DNA from: Rosa chinensis
Taxonomy: Eukaryota; Streptophyta; Magnoliopsida; Rosales; Rosaceae
Reading direction: 5' to 3'
DNA length: 64,000 nt
NCBI RefSeq assembly: GCF_002994745.2
Contig: NC_037088.1
Coordinates: 53,287,897-53,351,896 of the forward strand
Part shown: positions 1 through 10,250 of the stretch, piece after piece
Layout of the letters: the number at the start of each line of letters is the position of its first letter
Position numbering within the stretch: the first letter of the stretch is position 1
Notes under the pieces: model-generated
Database searches by the model: none
What the model saw: the letters and a program-made list of their open reading frames with translations, nothing else
What the model was told of the DNA's origin: nothing
Position numbers and translations under genes: made by a program

Positions 1-612
1 AGTTAAGCGCCAGCATCAACCGCCACATGTTGGGGCAAACCTGCCCAAAGGTAATGCCAAACTCGCACACCAAGATCTGCAGATTAGACACCAGCGGGAA
101 CGTCACTCCCTGGTGGAATATCGCCTCGTGCACGGCGGCAAACCCCGCTGGAAGAATCGAGGCCTTCTCCTCCACCGTTGGCAGACGTAACTTCACCAAG
201 CCGAGTAACCGAAACATCCGCTTCAACCGGTGTACGGCAACAACAGTCATCCTGCCTCCCACCTCGTAGACGGTGGTACCGTCCTGGAGGACCCACGCCG
301 ACTCGGTATTCTCCCCTGCTACATCTCCCCCGTCAGCAGAGCCACTGGCGGCACTATTGCTTGCTAACTGCTCATCGCGCATTTTTGAGCAGCTGCGGCC
401 TCCCCGGCCCTAGAACTTTCTGGACGCGGATCACGACCCATAGCTACGTCCCAGGGTATGGTTTGTAGCGGCTCAACCTCTAGCGGTTCTGGTAGTGAGG
501 TTCCTGCACGGGCAGACGGACGCAACGAGTCAATAAAAATTCTATCCGCCGCGCCGATTGACACTTCAGATCCGGAATCCTCACTGCTTGAAATCTCTAT
601 AACGTTGGTCAT
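1..612 (-). pseudogene. Antisense accessory ORF of a Tat-like retrotransposon (partial, frameshifted)
   Basis: Read on the minus strand, an ATG at 612 opens an acidic, Ser/Glu-rich N-terminus (MTNVIEISSSEDSGSE) that meets a stop at 364-366. A one-base shift near 385 gives an open frame that runs to the window edge. That frame contains VLQDGTTVYEV, then FGITFGQVCPNMWRLMLALN, which resembles the plant 'putative gypsy type transposon' domain (Pfam Transposase_28, recalled rather than searched). The frame lies antisense to the LTR at 2634-3143. An antisense ORF between pol and the 3' LTR is known from Grande and related Tat-lineage elements. Its function is unknown. The C-terminus lies outside the window. 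The one-base shift could be decay or a misread base. I am fairly sure of the transposon origin and less sure of the exact family. Confidence 0.6.
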
Positions 613-1396
613 CCCAAAACCCTAAAACCCAAATCAGTTAGCTCACACAAGATCTAACCTATCCCTATATCAGTTAGTACCCAAGAACATCAAGAACAGT
701 TACCCAGAAAATACCAAAACAAGAACAAACACTCAAACCCATATTCGACCATCTAGCAAATCCCTAAAAGCCCCAACTCTGTCAAACACAGCAACCCATC
801 CCCAAACCCACTCTCACACCCTCACAGCACGTCAACGAAGAACATATCACAGAAATACCCAAAACCCAAAAACTCGCCATGGCAGACATCCAATGAAACA
901 GGGATAAAGATCAGAGTACCAACCTCAACGATGGAGTCTCTGGTAGGAGTTTGAGCACTTGTCTTCGAGGCCGGAGATCGTCGGTTTTTCCACGTATGAT
1001 GACTCAGCAATATCGCCTCAGCCTTCTTCTCCGATCTCAGACGCAGAGAGCTTGAAGACGACGAGTACAGTTCAAAGTTTAGAGCAAAGTGTCAAATATT
1101 GCTAACTTCCCCCCCCCTTTTATGTCAACGTCAAACAGTTCTAGGCCGTCCACTGAAAAACGACATCAAATGCCAGCCGTACACGTGTCCCACGACTCCA
1201 ATTACTCTCCAGATTAACAGAGCCGTCGCCTTGGTTACAAAATCCATCATTACTTAGCATTAATGGCGAGGAGACGGCTAGGCGGAGGAGACACGCCTCC
1301 GCACGCTAACCCTCTAGGGGTTCGCCACGTGTCAACCGCCATCAGACGAAGCGTCTAATGGAAGCCACCACTTTTGGGAAGAAGGTGCCAATAGTC

Positions 1397-1965
1397 GGCG
1401 GTATTCGCTGAGCGAAACCCCGCCAGCGGAACTTCCCCCTTGTCACTTTCCAAGTGTCGAAATCCGCTGAGCGAAACCCCGCCAGCGGAACTTCCCCCTT
1501 GTCACTTTCCAAGTGTCGAAGTCCGCTGAGCGAAACCCCGCCAGCGGAACTTCGCAGAACTTCTCACTTGTCACTTTCCAAGTATAGAAGTCCGCTGAAC
1601 GAAACCCCGCCAGCGGAACTTCCCCCTTGTCACTTTCCAAGTGTCGAAGTCCGCTGAGCGAAACCCTGCTAGCGGAACTTCTCACTTGTCACTTTCCAAG
1701 TATCGAAGTCCGCTAAGCGAAACCCCGCTAGCGGAACTTCTCCCTTGTCACTTTCCAAGTATCGAAGTCAGCTGAGCGAAACTCCGACAGCGAAACTTCT
1801 CACTTGTCACTTTCCAAGTATCGAAGTCCGCTGAGCGAAACCCCGCTAGCGGAACTTCTCACTTGTCACTTTCCAAGTATCGAAGTCCGCTGAGCGAAAC
1901 CCCGCTAGCGGAACTTCTCACGTGTCACTTTCCAACTGTAGAAGTCCGCTGGCCGAAACCTGGCC
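1397..1965 (+). repeat. 59-bp tandem repeat, about 9 units
   Basis: Successive units start 59 bp apart (for example at 1457, 1516, 1585, 1644, 1703 and 1762). One unit is longer, at 69 bp. Each unit holds CTTGTCACTTTCCAAGT followed by CCGCT...AGCGG, a short inverted repeat around a GAGCGAAACCCCG core. Later units (to about 2140) are more diverged. The block lies between the antisense ORF and the LTR of the Tat-like element. Apparent ORFs on both strands here are artefacts of the repeat. Confidence 0.85.
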
Positions 1966-2633
1966 AGCGGGAGTTCTCCCTTAGCACCCTACGACTGTCG
2001 AAGTCTCCGCCGAGCGAATCCCCGTTAGCGGAACTTCCACTCATCAACTTGCAAGAGGCAGCCTCTACTACACGCAACACTGCCGGCAGAGCTCCCTCCA
2101 TCTTGGAAACCCCGTGCTTTGCTGAGCGCAACTCCGTTCAATAGCTACCGCCAAACAAGTCTACGCGACGCTGTTTCCTGCTACAACTAGCGGGGGGTAT
2201 CCGCCAGCGGAGAATCCCGAGGCTACGCCTCACTCTGACAACGACCGCCACGAGTCGTTATGGTCAGATCGTCCCTACGGGACACGGGGACTTGTCAACA
2301 GTCTACGACGACCCTGATCAGGTACGTTGACCCCCGTCACTTGGGTACTAAGATTGGGCTCGCTACCCAACACCCTCTGCTCCGCACAGCTTCCCCTCAA
2401 CAAACAATTTGCCGACCATCCGGAGGTCCGTCTTAGCTAGGGAGTGGGAGACTCCCTGGCGGGCCTAGCAGGGGCCCACTCGAAAGGGTATAAATCGTTC
2501 GCTCACTAAATCCATGGTTGACAACGCACTGACGCTAATTATGCTTTTTGCAAGTCTAAGCGGAGATAACGCTTCACACCGCCGATCAACTCCCCAACCA
2601 AGATTGCCCTCCTTGACTGGGGACTTGGGGACT

Positions 2634-3143
2634 TGTACCTACATGTACGTTTGCAAGTATAATTAGCTATAATGAGCCATGCTCATTGGACCGCCAGAGG
2701 TACCGACTCTCACCAAGGGGATGACCTGCGGAGACACAGCCAGGCGGGCTACCGCCCGAGCCCGGGATCGCCCCCAGATCACAGCTGACGCGCCGTCACG
2801 CGTCGCTCCAAGGTAGCATCAGAAGCTCCAGACGCTGGGTATCGAAGCACATCAGTCCCACATCGAAAACAAGAAGAAGATCAACCTTCTCGTCACCTAT
2901 AAAAGGTTCTCTCCTCTCTCCTCATTAATTACGCATTTTACTACTCATTTATTGTTATGCTGCCTACATGCATTGACTGACTTAGGCATCGGAGAAGTGA
3001 AGACCGCCCAACGCGGTCTCCCCCTGACGCCCTGTCTCTCGTGTGACAGCTAGCGGAGGCCATCAAATCCTCAGAGTAGCAGTCCGCTCAACGGACCCGC
3101 CTTAAATGAAAGATCGGCTACCGCCGGACTTTGAGCATTAACA
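2634..3143 (+). mobile_element. Candidate 3' LTR of the Tat-like element (about 510 bp)
   Basis: The proposed LTR begins TGTACCTACATG right after a polypurine-like tract and ends ...GCATTAACA, giving TG...CA termini. A TATA-like ACCTATAAAAGG lies near 2897, followed by a transcribed-leader-like stretch containing TTAGGCATCGGAG, which is common in plant gypsy LTRs. The right boundary is supported because sequence from 3144 matches the inverse copy near 45.8 kb while sequence before it does not. The left boundary is inferred. Confidence 0.5.
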
Positions 3144-6100
3144 ACTAGTTTTCGATTGTTTTCCTCACCATACTCTGGTCGTTCGGTTAGTGTCTCCTCC
3201 TCACTTACTTTGTGTTTGTGAGTGGCAGTCGAGGTGATTTATTCTCCTCCTCACGTGAGTGGTAGTCGAGGTTATTGGTTCTCCTCCTCACACAATCTAT
3301 GTATGGGTGGTAGTCGAGGGTAGGTATGTAATACCCCGAAAAATTCAAATTAAATTCCGTGGATTTTTAGAATTGATTTCGCGGTATTAGGAGCGAGTAC
3401 GAAGCTTGGAGAAGTTGTGGAAGTAGTTCGAACGATTTTATTTTCGAAAACGAACGTTATTTAGGGGCACGCGAAAGTTGACTTTTTATACGTACCGAAT
3501 TTGGGAAAATTTCCTTCATGAAAGTTGTAGAGCTCGTCGATACGATCGCGTGCATATGTGGAACACAATATTCGGAGTTCGTATGAATAATTTATGAATA
3601 TTTGAAAATTGAGATTTTTCTATAAATAGCAGAAAAATCCGGATTTATTCATTAAGGACGAAAAATTTGAGTTTTTGCGGAATAGTCCCCAGTTTTTCTC
3701 CATTCTCTCTCCTCCCTCCCTGCGCGACCCGACCCGAACCCGGTGTACCGACCCGGTTCGATCTCTTCCGTCCAACGTCCGCCGACGACGAGACCACTGC
3801 AGATGGCTTCGCCTCCTCCTCGCCGTTGTTCCCTTGGTGCTCGATCACAGCAGCAGCCACCGGAACTTGGAGATCGGAGCAGCCACAGACCCTAAAACGG
3901 ACCCGACCGGAAAACCTATTTTCCGGCATCATCTCGGCCAATCCTCTCGGTTTTGGGTTGTCCTCCTCCCCCTGATCATCCTCATATCCTCCTTGCTTGA
4001 CGATTTTGAGTGTGGAGTGAAAGATCACAAGTTGAAGATTTCGACGTCCCTGATTCAATCTGGAATCTGATCAGACGCACCAGATTTAATCCAACTTCAA
4101 AGCTTGATCTAGGACGATCTAGGCCGAACCAGACTTAGCTCCAGGTATGAAAGTTCATCAACCCTTCATTTTGAAGAAGTTTGTAGTTGACGACTTTTGC
4201 ATCGGAGGTGGTTGACCGCCCTGTTGACCACCCACTGACCACCGCTTGTGGCGGCGCGTCGGACCATATTTTGAGTTTATATTATCTGGACGATGATCTA
4301 CGCATCCATACCAGCGTTTTGATATATCACAAGGTTATTTTAGAAAAAGTGGATAAATAGTGGATTTACGTTTTGACGTTACTATTTAACGTTTTTACGT
4401 TTTATCTTCGGTTTACGATCTTTGAAGATCAGACCATCGGTTTTACTTCAAATTTTAATATGTTGATCGTATGACTGTTCCGATGACTTTGTGAGGTCAC
4501 GGGCGAGGATCCGACCTTTGGATCTTCGTATAATTGTGAAACAGTGATTCGGAAGGCTATTCGTGAGAATCTGACCGTCGGATTTTCGTATAATTTTGGA
4601 GGATGATCCTAAGGGCGATCCGTGAGGATCCGACCGTTGGATCATCATATAATTTCGATCCGACCGTTGGATCGTCTTTATTTTAGAATCTGCCCATTGG
4701 ATCGTCGTTTAAGTTTATTTCGTGTTTCGTTTACTAAGCAAAGACCGTACTTGATTAGGTACTTGACGATTTGAGTTGACGAGCGTTTGGAATATTGTTA
4801 TATTTGACTTTTTAGAAGACGCATGTGATGCCCCGGAAATTTATAATTATTTTCTGAGGATTTTCCAGAATTAATTTTATAACTATTGGACGGTTTCGTG
4901 GCTCGTGGATGGAGCGGAAGTGTTTCGGGCGAATAATTAATTGAAGGATATGGTTTTAGGGGGGTTGCCAAAGGTTGACTTTTTATACGTTGGGATTCTC
5001 CGAAAACTTCCTTCACGAAAGTTGTAGAGCGCGTCGATACGAGTTCGTGGATATGTAGAACGCGAGAATCGGAGTTCGTATGAGGAAGTTATGGTCATTG
5101 GAAGAAATTTTTATTTTAGTATAAATAGAAGTTTCCCGAAAGAGAAACTTACTATTTTCATTTCCTTCCATTTCCGGAAACTCATTTTTTCTCTCCCTTT
5201 TTCTCTCTCGGTCGATACCTTCAGTATCGAAGAAAACCGTCTGACCCGACCCGGACCCGGTCGATCCGACCCGACGTTTCCGGCGAGCTCCGGCCATCTC
5301 CGGAGACGAAATTTTCCAGACAGGATCGTCTCCGCCGTCTGGTGGTCCCTGTGGTGTTCTCTAGCGCCGATTCTCGGTGGTAGCGGCGGTAGAAGGCGGT
5401 GCAGCCTTGTGTTTTCGGACCCGGCCGGAAAACACAACTCCGGCGACTTCATGGCTTCAACGATTCCTTGGTTGAGCTCAGACCGGCCTCGTTGATCGAT
5501 CCTTGGTGGTTGTTTGGATCGATTCACGTGAAACTTCGATCAACTCGGATTGGATCACTGTTCACGGCTTGTGAGGTAGTTTTCGATCCCTTAAGCTTGT
5601 TTTCTGACTTCGATCCAGTTATGAAAGTTCACAAGCATGCTTAGATGAAGCTTTTTGATGTTGGGAGTTTTGTGAAATAATGAGTTTTTGGCCGGCGGCG
5701 GTGCACCACCGTCTGTGGTGGCGTTCCGGCGGTGTTCCGGCCATGTAGGGAACTGTTTCTGGTATTATATGTCTTGTACTCGTCGATACGAGCATTTCGA
5801 TATATAATATGCAAATTTTGGAGTTCGTATGGAATTGTTATGATTTTTGCAGTTTCATACCGATCGATTTATTCGATCCTTGAGGATTTGAGCATCCGAT
5901 CGACTTGTGATTTTGACATATCGATCGTATAAGTGTTCCGGAGACATTGGATGGTCTCGGATGTGGTTTCGCCTCATTTGGCGTCACCTTGGGAATTTTG
6001 GTTCGATTTAGGGTTTCGAACGTTATCCCTTGTGATTCGTTGACTGAATGAGAGCTGTAATTCCTTAGGTACGTGACGTAGTACTCCTTGGACGGCTAAT

Positions 6101-6216
6101 TTGTGGATTGGCTGCCTTGTCCTGAATTGAAGACGCAGCGGGAGTTTCGAGGTGAGTAATCTCACTAGGTTCATAAATGAACGAATTACCTTTATCGTTG
6201 GTGAGTAAATCTCACG

Positions 6217-6345
6217 ATATTTGTTATGAGTAGGATCGATATTTGTTATGAGCAGGATCGATATTTGTTATGAGTAGGATCGATATTTGTTATGAGCAGG
6301 ATCGATATTTGTTATGAGTAGGATTGATATTTGTTATGAGTATGA
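6217..6345 (+). repeat. 22-bp tandem repeat in LTR C
   Basis: About five copies of GATATTTGTTATGAGTAGGATC occur with alternating G/C changes at one position (GAGTAGG or GAGCAGG). They are part of solo LTR C and are not coding. Confidence 0.8.
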
Positions 6346-6495
6346 TTACCCTATCGTCTTGGAGTTATTAGGTTAATTATGACTATAGTTGGTATTAGTG
6401 GTTTTCTGTGTGGATGGATGACTATGTGTGTGTGTATATATATATTATGGGATGTATATATATGCATATATATTCATGTATTAGTGGCTTCGTTG

Positions 6496-6735
6496 TGAAT
6501 CTATGTGATGATCGCTATCTATGTGATGACCAGCGAAATCGATGATCGCTATCTATGTGATGACTAGCGAAATCTATGTGATGATCGCTATCTATGTGAT
6601 GACCAGCGAAATCTATGTGATGATCGCTATCTATGTGATGACCAGCGAAATCTATGTGATGATCGCTATCTATGTGATGACCAGCGAAATCTATGTGATG
6701 ATCGCTATCTATGTGATGACCGACAGAATCTCTGT
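6496..6735 (+). repeat. 39-bp minisatellite in LTR C
   Basis: Roughly six near-identical 39-bp units alternate GATCGCTATCTATGTGATG with ACCAGCGAAATCTATGTG. Because 39 is a multiple of three, the array stays open in one frame and mimics a protein with a 13-residue repeat. I do not consider it a gene. Degenerate units continue to about 6860. Confidence 0.85.
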
Positions 6736-8094
6736 GATGATTGCTATCTGTGTGATGATTGGCGATATCTTTGTGAATCTATGTGATGATCCTTGAAATC
6801 TATGCGATGATTAGTAGGATGATGCAAATCTAGGTGATGATCGGTGGAAATCTGTGCGATGATCAGCGTGATGACTGCTCGGTAGCGGAGCTGAATTGTT
6901 ATTAAGTTAACAAAGATCGAGAGGACTGCTGTGATGGTTGGGGCTACCTACAGACGTCAGAGTGTGGGACTTCGATGACTACTTTGTCTTGAGTTGTTTG
7001 ACTTAGTGTGACCTCCTGAACTAAATTATATGCAGGGGTTACTATGAATTGTTTTGCTTGTTTTGATATGTGATTGCCTTGATTTCTCCTTGATTGTATT
7101 GATTGATGGTTTGATTTACATTAAGAGCCATAACGGTTATGAACTGTACTCTGTAGTGAGGATAGGAAGGTGATTCATTGTTCTTCACCTTTGATGTCAT
7201 GTTGATGACAAAAACTCCTAGGGGGGAAATGAGAAATGAGTGTGATGTTGGAATTCACCGTAGTGCGTTAGGATGGCGTTAAACATTTCTTGAGGAAGTC
7301 TTGTTTGACCGAAATTTGTGTAATTGGATGCTAGGATTAAGGTTATGAGCAGAAGGCTTTTGTGAAATTTGTGTAATTGGTTTTGAGTTACTCATACGAG
7401 CTTCATAAGCTTACCAGGTTTGTTGTGTGGAACCCGGTGCACTATTCAATGGAATGGTGTAGGGGTTAATCCTGCAGGTCGAGGAGATCGTGGCTGAAGC
7501 TGAGGTGACGCCTGTGCAGCTTTATGGTAGGAAGCTATCTTTGTGACTTTACCGTTGATAAGGACTTCCGTTGTATAGTTACTCTGAGTTGCATTTACGT
7601 TTTATTTTGTTGTTGACAATTTATTTCGTAAGCATTGTAATATATAACTCTATGGAGCGAGTTTATATTCACTTTGAGGGTTCAGGGCATCAATATCTGT
7701 GTAAGTTAAAGGGAAAAAGATTCCAGGTATTTGTATTGATGACTGGACGTTCACGCATATATAATTATGGGGTTATATATATCGATTTTCATGTGTGTAA
7801 AATCAGGGGCGTGACAACGCAGCTGGATTAGAGGTGAGTAAACCTCACGTGGTTCATATTACGAACCGAATAAATTTAATTACTTTATTTTTGTCGCAAT
7901 TGTGTGAAAATATCGCAATTATGTGAAAATATTTATGGAATAAATATTTGTTTTAAATCATATGGACTTGATCAACTACGGTCCATAGGTAAGTAAAATG
8001 ATTTTATTATACAAATGAATTTCACGGTTTTTATGCTTGAACTATAGTTGGTATTAGTAGTCATTCCTAAGCGGATGATTGCGTATATATATAT

Positions 8095-9200
8095 GGGGGT
8101 GAAATTTGCACACCCCTCTTTACATTTGGCACACCCTTCCTAATTTTTTAATATTTTCTAATCTCCTCATATATTTATTTCCCATATTACCCTTCTTCTC
8201 CCACCAACTCAAAGCTGCATCTCATCCTCTCAATCAGAGAGAGAACAGACCAGTTGCAGAGCTGAGGCGAGAGCGGCGATGCGGATGTGTGGTAGAGCAT
8301 CTTGGGCTCTTGTTCCAGAACCTTCTTGACCAAATCATCATCCTTGTCCAATTCACTTGTGATGGGAGCGCCAATGCCGTTGATCTCTTCTCCTTCCTCC
8401 TCCTCCTCTTCTTCTTCTTCGTCTTCTTCGCTCTCTTCCACCACTTGCATGGACTGTGTCGAACCCATTGAAGATCCAAAGTACTGATCTGATCTCGTCA
8501 AGAGTCACAAGCAAAGCAATGACGCAATCATACCAATCTCAATTAGAAAGGTGAGATCTGTCGTATTACTGCCCAAAATATTTGAAGCTCTGATAAAAAG
8601 ACAACGTCCGAGTTTGTTTTGCAGTGGGGGTATCGCAAGCGCCTCCGGTGCATGAAGATCCAGGTCAAGGACGACTCCAGTGGTGTCCTAGTGGTCGGAA
8701 TTCGATGATGACCGCCAGAGCTCCAAAACCTTCTCGTCGTCGATTCTTCCTCCACAGTCAACAATTGAACGAACTACCATAATAAGTGTGACGACGACAT
8801 CGAGTCGAAGAGAACGGCGCCGATGCGCCGTCGTGGGGTGGCCAGACGCCGGAGTTGCCGGAACTTGCCCAGAAACCGTCAGAGGATCATGAACTCGGGC
8901 CTTCGATTCTCTTTCTACAGCTAATGCCTGGATGATCCGAGACCACCAAGAAGTCGACGATGAAGAGACGCTTCGATTGATAGTGGTCCGCTGTCGTGTC
9001 GTGGCCGAACGGCGAAGGTGGAATCGGGTCGTCGGTAGGAGCACGAGAGCGAGAGATAAAGAGAGAGAGAGAGAGACTGAAGAAAAATGTTGGAGAAGAA
9101 GGGTAATATGGAAAATAAATATAAGAGGAGATTACAAAATATTAAAAAAATTAGGAATGGTGTGCCAAATGTAAAGAGGGGTGTGCAAATTTCACCCCCC
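8095..9200. mobile_element. Long-TIR DNA transposon, MULE-like, non-autonomous
   Basis: The first and last about 107 bp are near-perfect inverted copies. The left end reads GGGGGTGAAATTTGCACACC and continues to GGGTAATATGG-type sequence in the right arm. Flanks are ATATATAT on both sides (8087-8094 and 9201-9208), but the target is an AT repeat, so this duplication is weak evidence. Long TIRs and an interior with gene-like GC content fit Mutator-like elements, possibly of the Pack-MULE kind. No transposase is encoded. It sits in LTR B at a site corresponding to an AT-repeat stretch also present in LTR C. Confidence 0.75.
8187..8501 (-). CDS. Possible captured gene fragment inside the long-TIR element
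   Basis: A 104-residue open frame starts MTRSDQYFGSSMGSTQSMQ, passes through an acidic run of Asp and Glu at about residues 23-38, and then reads INGIGAPITSELDKDDDLVKK before ending at GEEG. The C-terminal end reaches close to the left TIR. The run of glutamates comes from a GAG/GAA-rich stretch, so part of the frame could stay open by composition alone. The mixed, non-repetitive segment after it looks more like a host gene exon taken up by the element. I do not recognise the parent gene. It could equally be a chance frame. Confidence 0.3.
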   Translation of the reverse strand: MTRSDQYFGSSMGSTQSMQVVEESEEDEEEEEEEEEGEEINGIGAPITSELDKDDDLVKKVLEQEPKMLYHTSASPLSPQLCNWSVLSLIERMRCSFELVGEEG

Positions 9201-9555
9201 ATATATATTTACGTGGAATATATATTTTGGTTGATGTGTGATTGGTATGATGAAATGATTGAGAATGGATTGGATATTATTCAAGCTATTAATCTCCCAT
9301 TTAATTGTTGAATAATGAAATGTTGATCATGTGGTGTGAAAGCTATTTTATATGCCCAATTGTGAATATGTGGAAATTATTTTAAGAAGTAAAGATTTGT
9401 CTTGAAATAATATATCTCTCTATATGGGTGTACATATACATATATACGATCTATAATTTATAAAGATTGTATGTTGTGAAATTGATTATGTCTGAAAAGT
9501 ACAATTATGAAGCAAGGTGATTTCAACAACCCCGTGCTTAAGTGAATTACTGGTA

Positions 9556-9650
9556 AATGTGCTTCGTGGTGCTTCGTGGTTATGCTTCGTGGTTATGCTT
9601 CGTGGTTATGCTTCGTGGTTGTGCTTCGTGGTTGTGCTTCGTGGTTGTTA
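9556..9650 (+). repeat. 13-bp tandem repeat in LTR B
   Basis: About seven copies of GCTTCGTGGTTAT or GCTTCGTGGTTGT stand head to tail. They lie inside solo LTR B and are non-coding. Confidence 0.85.
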
Positions 9651-9843
9651 AGCTGTGGGCTCTAGTCCCTTCAGATAGTGCACTATTATACTCTTAGGAA
9701 GGGTGCTTACTTTGAGTATACATGCCTTGGTAGTGGCCTTGGTATGCTGCGGCTTACCCGTGCTTTGGTATTATGGACCCTAGCACGTGGATTTATGATC
9801 TGTTACCAGTTAATCTGAAAATTCACTAAAAAAGAGAAGTATA

Positions 9844-10250
9844 CTTATGTTATTTTGATCAAATATCTATCTATGATATATTTTGAATATGTGAAGGTGT
9901 TAGTAAAAAGAAAATCAAGCATGTGTTGCTTTATTGTTATTTCACATATTAATGTTACAATATTTGTTGGTTGTGATCAGTATTCTTATGTTATTTTGAT
10001 CAAATATCTATCTATGATATATTTTGAATATGTGAAGGTGTTAGTAAAAAGAAAATCAAGCATGTGTTGCTTTATTGTTATTTCACATATTAATGTTACA
10101 ATATTTGTTGGTTGTGATCAGTATTCTTATGTTATTTTGATCAAATATCTATCTATGATATATTTTGAATATGTGAAGGTGTTAGTAAAATGAAAATCAA
10201 GCATGTGTTGCAATATTTGTTGGTTGTGATCAAGCATGTATTACTTTAAT
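9844..10250 (+). repeat. 141-bp tandem repeat, about 2.5 copies
   Basis: CTTATGTTATTTTGATCAAA recurs at 9844, 9985 and 10126, exactly 141 bp apart. The units are nearly identical, and the third decays after about 70 bp. Since 141 is 47 codons, a 112-codon frame stays open across it. This is a repeat artefact rather than a gene. The low divergence suggests recent duplication inside LTR B. Confidence 0.9.

Larger units (their letters stand above)
1..3143 (+). mobile_element. 3' part of a Tat-lineage Ty3/gypsy LTR retrotransposon
   Basis: Three pieces in order suggest the 3' end of a Tat/Grande-type element on the plus strand. They are an antisense ORF (1-612), a block of 59-bp tandem repeats (about 1397-1965), and a purine-rich tract ending GGGGACTTGGGGACT just before a candidate LTR at 2634. 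Antisense ORFs and tandem repeats between pol and the 3' LTR are typical of the Tat lineage. The 5' part, with gag and pol, would lie left of the window. The element ends within a copy of another LTR family (A1), whose sequence resumes at 3144. No target duplication can be checked because the left end is missing. Confidence 0.6.
4824..7816 (+). mobile_element. Solo LTR C nested in B, ACGCA target duplication
   Basis: The unit runs from TGTGATGCCCCGG to AGGGGCGTGACA, 2993 bp. It is flanked by ACGCA at 4819-4823 and again at 7817-7821. Removing it restores GAAGACGCAGCTGG in LTR B, and C itself carries the equivalent GAAGACGCAGCGGG near 6131. B and C are therefore related LTRs, and C landed in a short motif that both share. 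TATAAATA lies at 5120-5127. No element-internal sequence is present, so it is a solo LTR. Confidence 0.93.

Noticed and set aside
1443..2144. Overlapping frames on both strands in the 59-bp repeat block
   Set aside because: The GC-rich tandem repeat has few stops in any frame, so these are not genes.
3645..5527. Long frames on both strands in LTRs B and C (130-138 codons)
   Set aside because: They lie in the GC-rich leader portion of the LTR family, occur on both strands at once and have no conserved motifs.
6542..6796. 84-codon frame with a 13-residue repeat (MIAIYVMTSEIYV)
   Set aside because: It is the translation of a 39-bp minisatellite inside solo LTR C. The repeat length divisible by three keeps it open.
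5991..9640. Possible CRISPR-like arrays from short direct repeats
   Set aside because: Repeats are contiguous without unique spacers and lie inside plant LTRs, so they are ordinary minisatellites.
9855..10193. 112-codon frame with a 47-residue repeat
   Set aside because: It is produced by the 141-bp tandem duplication in LTR B, with no start context or family resemblance.
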